Origin: Bacteroidota bacterium
Lineage (GTDB): Bacteria; Bacteroidota; Bacteroidia; NORP154
Assembly (NCBI GenBank): GCA_002401055.1
Contig: NVRZ01000165.1
Location: 1-7,017, forward strand
Length of the DNA stretch: 7,017 bases
Direction of reading: 5' to 3'
Below the pieces are notes generated by a model. That model was given only the letters and a program-made list of their open reading frames with translations, searched no databases and was not told the origin of the DNA. Position numbers and translations under genes: made by a program. How positions within the stretch are numbered: the first letter of the stretch is position 1; every line of letters starts with the position of its first letter. Positions 1 to 5,488 of this stretch are shown here, piece after piece.

Positions 1-225
1 AAATACTACGATGAGGAGTTTAACGCACATGAGGAAAGATTCTCAGGAGTACAAGCGCGCATAATTCAACACGAATATGATCATATTGAAGGAACGCTTT
101 TTATAGATCACTTGAATCCACTAAAGCGACGACTACTGAAACGAAGACTCACAGATATATCTAAAGGCAAAATAGATATTGGTTACAAAATGAAATTTCC
201 ATTGATTAAAAAACGTACAGCCTAA
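1..225 (+). CDS. def: Peptide deformylase, C-terminal fragment (5' end outside window)
   Basis: This is the last 74 residues of peptide deformylase, the metalloenzyme that removes the formyl group from the N-terminal methionine of new proteins in the cytoplasm. Frame 1 is open from the first base to a TAA at 223-225. It contains QHEYDH, with the HEYDH core at fragment residues 24-28 (bases 70-84). This is the HExxH motif supplying two metal-ligand histidines and the catalytic glutamate. It is followed by the usual 'IEGTLFIDHL' segment. The basic tail (RRLLKRRL, then ISKGKIDIGYKMKFP) matches what I know of Bacteroidota deformylases. The family is usually about 185-200 residues, so roughly 115-125 residues lie upstream, including the GxGLAAxQ and EGC(L/V)S motifs, which cannot be checked here. 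The lipoprotein gene follows after 10 bases and is probably co-transcribed. Confidence 0.95.
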   Translation, partial: KYYDEEFNAHEERFSGVQARIIQHEYDHIEGTLFIDHLNPLKRRLLKRRLTDISKGKIDIGYKMKFPLIKKRTA

Positions 226-235
226 TTTATTAAAT

Positions 236-796
236 ATGAAAAACACAATATTTGCAATTACAATAGCTTTCCTTTTAATATCATGCTCATCAAAAGAAGG
301 AGCAGTTGATACCATTACGCAACTAGAGAGTAAATTATATTCTGATAATCAAACAGTGTTTGACCGGGATGTTGCTGATAACCTAGTTACCAACTATAGA
401 GACTATGTCGCTAGCTACCCAGATGATGAAAAATCACCGCTGTATCTTTTTAAGGCGGGAGAAGTTTCCATGGGCATGGAAAGCACCGACAATGCACTGG
501 CGTGTTACAGGCAAGTATATACCGACTACCCAGATTTTTCAAAGGCAGCTACTGCCATGTTTCTGGAAGGGTTTGTGTTTGAAACTCAATCTAAAGCTTT
601 AGTAAAGGCTCAAAAGAGCTATCGCGAATTCATGGATAAATATCCGGATCACACCTTGGCTGACGATGCAAAATTCTCTCTTAAAAATCTTGGAAAATCA
701 GACGAGGAGATCATCAGAGAATTTGAAGAAAAGCTCAAGAATAAAGCATTAGAAGATAGCGTTTCGGCTACAACCTCCACTCCAGAAGCAATTTAG
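236..796 (+). CDS. TPR-like lipoprotein (BamD/YfiO-like helical repeats)
   Basis: A 186-residue predicted lipoprotein. The N-terminus is a short hydrophobic signal ending in the lipobox LISC (residues 14-17), so C17 should be lipidated after signal peptidase II cleavage. The following residues (SSKEG) are only weakly like a Bacteroidota surface-export signal, so the side of the membrane is uncertain. The mature part has helix pairs that each end in a YPD turn: YRDYVASYPDD (54-64), CYRQVYTDYPDF (90-101) and SYREFMDKYPDH (128-139). This is typical of TPR or BamD-like repeats that bind proteins. The charged tail (about 155-186) begins with GKSDEEIIREFEEKL. No enzyme motif is visible, so a scaffold or assembly role is inferred, not shown. 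The ATG follows def by 10 bases with an AT-rich leader and no clear Shine-Dalgarno site. The TAG stop directly abuts the folP stop on the other strand. Confidence 0.85.
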   Translation: MKNTIFAITIAFLLISCSSKEGAVDTITQLESKLYSDNQTVFDRDVADNLVTNYRDYVASYPDDEKSPLYLFKAGEVSMGMESTDNALACYRQVYTDYPDFSKAATAMFLEGFVFETQSKALVKAQKSYREFMDKYPDHTLADDAKFSLKNLGKSDEEIIREFEEKLKNKALEDSVSATTSTPEAI

Positions 797-1687
797 TTAC
801 TGCTTAGCCCGAAGATGGTTAACCAATTTAATCGCTTCACTCGCCTCCTTCACATCATGAACTCGAAGAATCTTTGCGCCATTTAATAAGGCTATCGCGT
901 TCAACACACTTGTACCATTAAGGGCGTTTTCTGGCGAAGTACCTAGCACCTTATTAATCATAGATTTTCTCGATAGTCCGGCAAGTATAGGATGTCCTAG
1001 TTGCCGAAATTCGGCTAACTTGTTTAGCAGTATGTAGTTATGCTCAAGACTCTTACCAAATCCAAATCCAGGATCTATAATTATATTTTCAACTCCCAAT
1101 TGCTCTAGCCTCTTTAATCGCTCACTAAAATATTCAAAGACCTCCTCATACACATCAAGATACTCTGGCATATCTTGCATGTTTTGCGGTGTACCTTTCA
1201 TATGCATCAATATATAAGCCATTTTACTATTTGCAATCACATCGAACATCTTTGTATCCATTTCTCCCCCAGATATATCATTTACCACGTCCGCGCCATG
1301 CGCGCCAGCCTCCAGCGCAACTTCTGATCTAAATGTATCAACCGAAATAACAATGTCAGGATATGCAACTCGAATTGCCGCAAGCACGGGGAGAAGCCGT
1401 TTCAACTCTTCTTTTGTGGAGATTTCTTTTGCCCCAGGTCTGGAAGAATAGGCCCCGATATCAATAATAGTTGCTCCCTCCTCAATGGTCAAACCAACAT
1501 AATGTAATATGGCCTTAACATCTTCTCCTTCCTTTTTTTGAAAACCTGCAAGTTTTGGAACGTAAAATGAATCAGGTGATAGATTTACTATACCCATTAC
1601 CACCGGTGTTAATAAATCCAATATTTTACCGTTACAATTGATGGATTGTCCAGCGTTAAATGATATATCTTTAGAACTTTTATGCAT
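797..1687 (-). CDS. folP: Dihydropteroate synthase
   Basis: DHPS condenses 6-hydroxymethyl-7,8-dihydropterin pyrophosphate with p-aminobenzoate to give dihydropteroate, the folate step blocked by sulfonamides; it is a cytoplasmic TIM barrel. At 296 residues it is slightly longer than the usual 270-285, mainly through about 25 N-terminal residues. Visible motifs in order are VMGIVNLSPDSF (30-41, loop 1), DIGAYSSRPGA (76-86, loop 2), SVDTF (115-119), VNDISGG (135-141), MHMKGTPQNMQ (161-171), DPGFGFGKS (205-213), GLSRKS (237-242) and RVHD (275-278). These include the pterin-site Asp117, Asn136, Asp205 and Lys241 and the C-terminal Arg275/His277. Two details differ from textbook sequences: Thr to Ser in loop 1 (SPDSF), and no DGG after PDSF. 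Because all other active-site motifs are intact I expect an active enzyme. It is divergent from the DUF1599 gene and convergent with the lipoprotein gene, so it is transcribed alone within this window. Confidence 0.97.
   Translation of the reverse strand: MHKSSKDISFNAGQSINCNGKILDLLTPVVMGIVNLSPDSFYVPKLAGFQKKEGEDVKAILHYVGLTIEEGATIIDIGAYSSRPGAKEISTKEELKRLLPVLAAIRVAYPDIVISVDTFRSEVALEAGAHGADVVNDISGGEMDTKMFDVIANSKMAYILMHMKGTPQNMQDMPEYLDVYEEVFEYFSERLKRLEQLGVENIIIDPGFGFGKSLEHNYILLNKLAEFRQLGHPILAGLSRKSMINKVLGTSPENALNGTSVLNAIALLNGAKILRVHDVKEASEAIKLVNHLRAKQ
1646..1673 (+). promoter_or_regulatory. Candidate Bacteroidota-type promoter for the DUF1599 operon
   Basis: TTG at 1646-1648 is followed after 17 bases by TATCTTTA at 1666-1673. 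The known Bacteroidota sigma factor consensus is TTG, about 17-23 bases, then TAnnTTTG, so the match is complete except for the last base (A in place of G). It lies inside the 5' end of folP on the opposite strand and would start transcripts roughly 25-30 bases before the ATG at 1708. The 20-base gap between the divergent genes is too short to hold a promoter, so at least one must sit within the neighbouring coding region. Such short motifs occur by chance in AT-rich DNA, so this is only a candidate. Confidence 0.3.
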
Positions 1688-1707
1688 GAATCTTTATCGA
1701 TAGAGTA

Positions 1708-2280
1708 ATGAGTAGTAAAACTACAACCCAATATGCAAATGCCTTAGAGAAATGCAAAGATATTTTCTTTAAGAAAATTCAAGATTATGGTTCTTCCTGG
1801 AGAATGCTGAGAATCTCTTCGGTAACTGATCAGGTTTTTATTAAAGCTCAGCGTATTCGCTCAATAGAGCAAAAGGGAGAAAGCAAGATTGATGAAGGCA
1901 TTCAACCTGAGTTTATGGGTATACTAAACTATTCGATAATTGCCTTAATACAGTTGGAATTAGATGAAGTAGTTTTAACAGAGAACGAAGTAGAAGGTGA
2001 TAAGCTTTCGCTGGAAGAAGTCACTAAATTTTATAATAAACACGCTGATTTTGCTCAAAATCTGATGATGAGTAAAAACCATGATTATGATGAAGCGTGG
2101 AGGGACATGCGTGTGAGTTCTTTTACAGACTTAATACTGACAAAGCTCATGCGAATCAAGCAAATTGAAGATAATAAAGGGGAAACAGTAGTGTCTGAAG
2201 GCATTGATTCCAACTACTACGATATTATTAATTATGCTATTTTTGCCCTGATTCAACTAGAAGAAAAAGAAGAGAGTTGA
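1708..2280 (+). CDS. DUF1599 protein with two tandem domain copies
   Basis: A 190-residue soluble, probably helical protein with no signal peptide. It contains two copies of one domain, at residues about 9-84 and 109-185. The shared pattern is DYxxxWRxxRxSSxTD, K, RIxxIE, KGE, EGI, then I-x-NY-x-I-x-ALIQLE. By eye, 30 of 59 aligned positions from D26 and D126 onward are identical. This is the pattern I know as DUF1599 (Pfam PF07659, which I believe has been renamed a nucleotide-modification-associated domain). The invariant Asp, Trp, Arg, Thr-Asp and Asn-Tyr residues in both halves suggest a conserved ligand or metal site, but the activity is unknown to me. The ATG lies 20 bases from the divergent folP start. 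The stop is one base before the ATG of the next gene (TGA-G-ATG), which suggests translational coupling with the membrane protein. A role in nucleotide metabolism is inference from the domain name and the folP neighbour. Confidence 0.92.
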   Translation: MSSKTTTQYANALEKCKDIFFKKIQDYGSSWRMLRISSVTDQVFIKAQRIRSIEQKGESKIDEGIQPEFMGILNYSIIALIQLELDEVVLTENEVEGDKLSLEEVTKFYNKHADFAQNLMMSKNHDYDEAWRDMRVSSFTDLILTKLMRIKQIEDNKGETVVSEGIDSNYYDIINYAIFALIQLEEKEES

Positions 2281-2281
2281 G

Positions 2282-3598
2282 ATGAAGATATTTACCATCA
2301 TTTCTAGATTGCTTGTAGGTTCACTATTTATTGTGTCTGGACTTATAAAAGCCAATGATCCGGTAGGCTTTTCTTATAAGCTGAAAGATTACTTTGCGGC
2401 AGATGTTTTAAACCTGGAATGGCTGGTTCCATATGCGTTGGTATTTGCCGTAATAATATGTGTTGTTGAAATTGTACTTGGCTTGGCAACTTTATTGGGC
2501 TCTAAGATGAAACTTGTTTCTTGGCTCTTGTTGCTAATGATTGTGTTTTTCACGTTTCTAACTTTCTATTCCGCCTACTTTGAAAAAGTAACTGACTGTG
2601 GGTGCTTTGGAGATGCCTTGAAACTCACTCCATGGCAATCTTTTTCAAAGGATGCCGTGCTGCTGGTATTTGTGCTGGTAATTTTCATAAAGAGGAAAGC
2701 AATTAAATTAAATTCCTATAGGGAAGATTTGATGTATGGTGCGGTTTCCTTAATACTAATATTAATATTTTCTGTGGGCGTTCTGCACAATCCATGGCCT
2801 TTTCCAATTTCGTTCACGGCAGGTATGTTGGCATTCATTATTATTTTGAAGAAAACTGAGCTAATGAGAGCCAAAACAGATCAAATCATATTTGGTATAC
2901 CTACCGTCTTCTCCCTTGTATTCTCGGCCTATGTTTTAATGCATTTACCAATAAAAGATTTTCGTCCTTATGCTGAGGGAAAGAGCATCATGGACGGCAT
3001 GAAAGATTGTCAAGAATTGCCTGATAAAGAATGCCCTGAATATTTGGTGATATACACGATGAAAAGCACTGAAACAGGAGAAACAAAGATTGTAGACAGT
3101 AAGGAATACATGGAGAATAAATTATGGGAGGACAAAACATGGGAAATCCTTCCGGACGAAACTGAAATTTTACTTATTAATGAGGGATACGAGCCTCCTA
3201 TTCACGATTTCAGCATCACATCCAACGAAGAAGGTGAGTTTACCGCGCAATTTCTAGAAGATCCAAGCTATACGCTTATTATAATTGCCTACAATATCAA
3301 CAATGAGAATAATATCGATGTAAAAGACAAAGTAAATGCGTTGGCAGCTGATGCTGAAAAGGTAGGCATGAACTTTATAGGTTTATCAGCTTCTTCTGAT
3401 GAGGACATAGATATATTCAGGCACGAAGTTCAAGCTATGTATAACTATTATGCAACTGATGAAAAGGCACTACAAACGATTATTAGATCTAATCCAGGGT
3501 TGCTTCTTTTGAAGGCTGGAACCGTAATAAAAAAATGGCACTATAATGATTTGCCTAAATTTGAGGAAATTGCAGTGCTTAAAGGAATAAATGGCTGA
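2282..3598 (+). CDS. DoxX/MauE-like membrane protein with thioredoxin-like C-terminal domain (BT_3928-type)
   Basis: A 438-residue inner-membrane protein of a Bacteroidota family annotated as DoxX or BT_3928-like. The N-terminal half has about seven hydrophobic segments (near 4-22, 50-73, 79-97, 123-137, 151-168, 172-190 and 203-220). The start RLLVGSLFIVSGLIKANDPVGF and the redox-type motif DCGCFGD (105-111, Cys106 and Cys108) are typical of DoxX/MauE proteins. After the conserved HLPIKDFRPY (221-230) comes a soluble region, presumably periplasmic. It includes Cys243 and Cys251, a GYEPPIHDF segment (302-310), and a domain from about 318 to 435 resembling a thioredoxin fold. The cis-proline position appears as NPG (404-406), followed by the final strands GTVIKKWHYND. 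The place where CxxC normally sits reads AYNINNENN (336-344), so it has no thioredoxin dithiol. Redox relay or thiol-membrane chemistry is inferred from MauE-type relatives. It is coupled to DUF1599 (1-base gap) and the permease follows after 7 bases. Confidence 0.88.
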   Translation: MKIFTIISRLLVGSLFIVSGLIKANDPVGFSYKLKDYFAADVLNLEWLVPYALVFAVIICVVEIVLGLATLLGSKMKLVSWLLLLMIVFFTFLTFYSAYFEKVTDCGCFGDALKLTPWQSFSKDAVLLVFVLVIFIKRKAIKLNSYREDLMYGAVSLILILIFSVGVLHNPWPFPISFTAGMLAFIIILKKTELMRAKTDQIIFGIPTVFSLVFSAYVLMHLPIKDFRPYAEGKSIMDGMKDCQELPDKECPEYLVIYTMKSTETGETKIVDSKEYMENKLWEDKTWEILPDETEILLINEGYEPPIHDFSITSNEEGEFTAQFLEDPSYTLIIIAYNINNENNIDVKDKVNALAADAEKVGMNFIGLSASSDEDIDIFRHEVQAMYNYYATDEKALQTIIRSNPGLLLLKAGTVIKKWHYNDLPKFEEIAVLKGING

Positions 3599-3605
3599 TT
3601 AGGTA

Positions 3606-4685
3606 ATGGTTAGATTTCTCATAAAAAGGATGGTCTATGGCCTCTTAGTCCTTCTAGGAGTGGTAACAGTAGTGTTCCTTCTCTTCAATGTTTTACCAGG
3701 TGACCCCGCTAGAATGATGCTGGGTGCACGTGCTGACCAGGCATCTATTGACGCTATTCATCGTGACCTTGGACTTGACCGGCCTGTTCCCGTGCAATTT
3801 ATGATGTATCTTAATGACCTTTCACCTCTATCATTTCATGAAAAGGAAGACAAAGAGCACTTTCTATTTTTAAGCCCTAGCAAGTTCACAGAATATACGG
3901 TTGTAATTAGTTTTTCTGATACGAAAATCCTCGTTGCAAAAGCACCCTATTTGAGGAGGTCTTATCAGTCGAAAAGAAAAGTATCTGAAATCATAATAGA
4001 AGCCTTACCAGAGACTGCTGTATTGGCTGCAACCTCCATGACATTCGCTACAATTGTAGGAATCTTGCTGGGGATTCTCTCAGCGATAAAAAGATACAGC
4101 ATCTTCGACAACTCTTCATTGGTGTTTGCAGTGCTAGGCATGTCAGCACCATCGTTCTTTTCCGGAATAATAATAGCGTGGCTTTTTGGCTATAAGTGGG
4201 CCGACTATACTGGACTAAACATGACTGGAAGCCTCTACACCATTGATCCGTTTGAGGGTGAAATTTTAACCTTGAAAAACCTGATTCTGCCCGCACTAAC
4301 CTTGGGAATTAGACCGCTTGCTATTATCGTTCAACTAACAAGAAGTTCGCTACTTGATGTGCTTTCACAGGATTACATAAGAACTGCAAAATCCAAGGGA
4401 TTATCCTTTTACTCCGTAATATTTAAACACGCGCTGAAGAATGCATTAAACCCAGTAATTACTACACTTTCAGGCTGGTTTGCTTCTCTGCTGGCTGGGG
4501 CTGTGTTTATTGAATACATTTTTGGTTGGAAAGGAATTGGAAAGGAACTCTTTGACTCTCTGGAAAAATATGATTTCCCTGTAGCTATGGGAGTAACTCT
4601 GTTTCTCGCCACCGTCTTCGTAGTTGTTAATATATTAGTAGATATCGTATATGCTATCCTTGATCCACGAGTAAGGCTTCAGTAA
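3606..4685 (+). CDS. ABC transporter permease, OppB/DppB type
   Basis: A 359-residue inner-membrane subunit of a peptide or nickel-class ABC importer. It has an N-terminal transmembrane helix (about 9-30) ending in FNVLPGDPARMMLG, the OppB-family signature, and then DLGLDRPVPVQF (54-65). The core transporter domain begins after 'ALPETAVLAATSM' (133-145). The cytoplasmic coupling loop DYIRTAKSKGLSFYSVIFKHALKNALNP (starting at 256) is the EAA-like motif that contacts the ATPase. GWKGIGKELFDSLEKYDFP follows, then the last helix ending in DPRVRLQ, as in OppB. Residues about 70-125 form a charged extracytoplasmic loop longer than in enterobacterial OppB (about 306 residues in total). Substrate cannot be told from the permease. 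The usual partners (OppC permease, ATPases, binding protein) are not next to it, since tpiA follows after 35 bases. They must be encoded elsewhere, or this is a rearranged operon remnant that remains intact. Confidence 0.92.
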   Translation: MVRFLIKRMVYGLLVLLGVVTVVFLLFNVLPGDPARMMLGARADQASIDAIHRDLGLDRPVPVQFMMYLNDLSPLSFHEKEDKEHFLFLSPSKFTEYTVVISFSDTKILVAKAPYLRRSYQSKRKVSEIIIEALPETAVLAATSMTFATIVGILLGILSAIKRYSIFDNSSLVFAVLGMSAPSFFSGIIIAWLFGYKWADYTGLNMTGSLYTIDPFEGEILTLKNLILPALTLGIRPLAIIVQLTRSSLLDVLSQDYIRTAKSKGLSFYSVIFKHALKNALNPVITTLSGWFASLLAGAVFIEYIFGWKGIGKELFDSLEKYDFPVAMGVTLFLATVFVVVNILVDIVYAILDPRVRLQ

Positions 4686-4691
4686 TTATTG

Positions 4692-4721
4692 TTAATTAAT
4701 TTCTTTATCAAATTTAATTAA
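4692..4721. repeat. Paired TTAATTAA palindromes before tpiA
   Basis: The 35-base gap between the permease and tpiA contains TTAATTAA twice, at 4692-4699 and 4714-4721, starting 22 bases apart. Each copy is itself palindromic, so together they form a direct and an inverted repeat. They could pair into an A/T-only stem of 8 base pairs, extended by 2 more pairs after a mismatch. The second copy includes the A of the tpiA start codon. There is no GC-rich stem or clear T-run as in an intrinsic terminator. It may simply be the AT-rich, unstructured leader favoured in Bacteroidota, or a weak regulatory site. Confidence 0.35.
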
Positions 4722-5485
4722 TGAAGAAAAATATAGTAGCCGGAAACTGGAAAATGAACACAAGTTTAGAAGAAGGAATAGCGCTTCTCAATGAAATTCA
4801 AGCCGGATATAAAGAGATAGATTCTTCAGTTGAATTAATTATTGCCCCACCTTTTACACATTTGACGACTCTTGTGAAACTGTCTCAAGAGAGTTCCAAT
4901 CTTTCTATTGCAGCGCAAAATTGTGCGGCGGAGGAAGAAGGAGCATTTACCGGTGAAGTTTCAGCCAAGATGATTGGTAACTTGGGAGTTTCATATGTGA
5001 TTCTTGGTCATTCAGAACGGCGCAAACATTACCAAGAAACCGATAATACTATTAAGAAAAAGATTGATTTAGCTCTTAAGTTTCAGTTGCGTCCAATATT
5101 TTGTTGCGGCGAATCAATTGAAGAAAGAACAGCCGATGAGCATTTTGAGGTAGTTACCAGTCAAGTTGAAAATGCATTATTTCACCTGGATGAAAGCAAT
5201 TTCGGCAAGATCATTGTAGCATATGAACCAGTATGGGCGATAGGAACAGGTGAAACAGCAACACCAGATCAGGCTCAGGAAATGCACGCTCATATCAGAA
5301 AATTGATAACTAATAAATACGGAACCGATACCTCCGAACAGGTGGCAATAATCTATGGAGGAAGTTGTAATCCGGAAAATGCTAAAAAATTATTCGCCAA
5401 TTCAGATGTGGATGGTGGATTGATAGGTGGAGCTTCACTAGAGGTTTCTGATTTTATCAATATTGCCAAATCGTTCAACGACTAA
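4721..5485 (+). CDS. tpiA: Triosephosphate isomerase
   Basis: A 254-residue cytoplasmic TIM-barrel enzyme interconverting dihydroxyacetone phosphate and glyceraldehyde 3-phosphate in glycolysis and gluconeogenesis. The length is typical (about 250). All catalytic residues are visible: Asn9 and Lys11 in AGNWKMN (7-13), His96 in ILGHSERR (93-100), and Glu168 in AYEPVWAIGTG (166-176), which continues into the flexible phosphate-gripping loop 6. The phosphate site is completed by IYGGSCNPENA (the usual YGGSV has Cys here) and by GLIGGASL near the C-terminus, so the gene looks complete and functional. The start is fixed by MKKNIVAGNWKMN, with the family's N-terminal strand beginning right after the ATG, and by the AT-rich leader. 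The next gene starts 3 bases after the stop, so the two are almost certainly on one transcript. I do not recognise a specific promoter in the 35-base gap upstream, so read-through from the permease gene is likely. Confidence 0.98.
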   Translation: MKKNIVAGNWKMNTSLEEGIALLNEIQAGYKEIDSSVELIIAPPFTHLTTLVKLSQESSNLSIAAQNCAAEEEGAFTGEVSAKMIGNLGVSYVILGHSERRKHYQETDNTIKKKIDLALKFQLRPIFCCGESIEERTADEHFEVVTSQVENALFHLDESNFGKIIVAYEPVWAIGTGETATPDQAQEMHAHIRKLITNKYGTDTSEQVAIIYGGSCNPENAKKLFANSDVDGGLIGGASLEVSDFINIAKSFND

Positions 5486-5488
5486 TAC

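Noticed and set aside
133..315. Minus-strand open frame of 60 codons across the def/lipoprotein junction
   Set aside because: It is antisense to two well-supported genes, resembles no known protein and has an ordinary chance length for AT-rich DNA.
405..602. Second plus-strand frame of 65 codons inside the lipoprotein gene
   Set aside because: It lies wholly inside the lipoprotein coding region in another frame and has no domain or leader of its own.
786..805. AAGCA/TGCTT stem as a bidirectional terminator
   Set aside because: The stem is only 5 base pairs with a 10-base loop and no T-run on either side, too weak to call a terminator.
3008..3034. Cys243 and Cys251 of the DoxX protein as a thioredoxin CxxC active site
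   Set aside because: They are seven residues apart and lie outside the thioredoxin-like domain, so they are not a CxxC site. A structural or relay disulfide remains possible.
4048..4612. Two minus-strand frames (82 and 67 codons) within the permease gene
   Set aside because: They are antisense to the conserved transporter core; their length follows from codon constraints on the sense strand.
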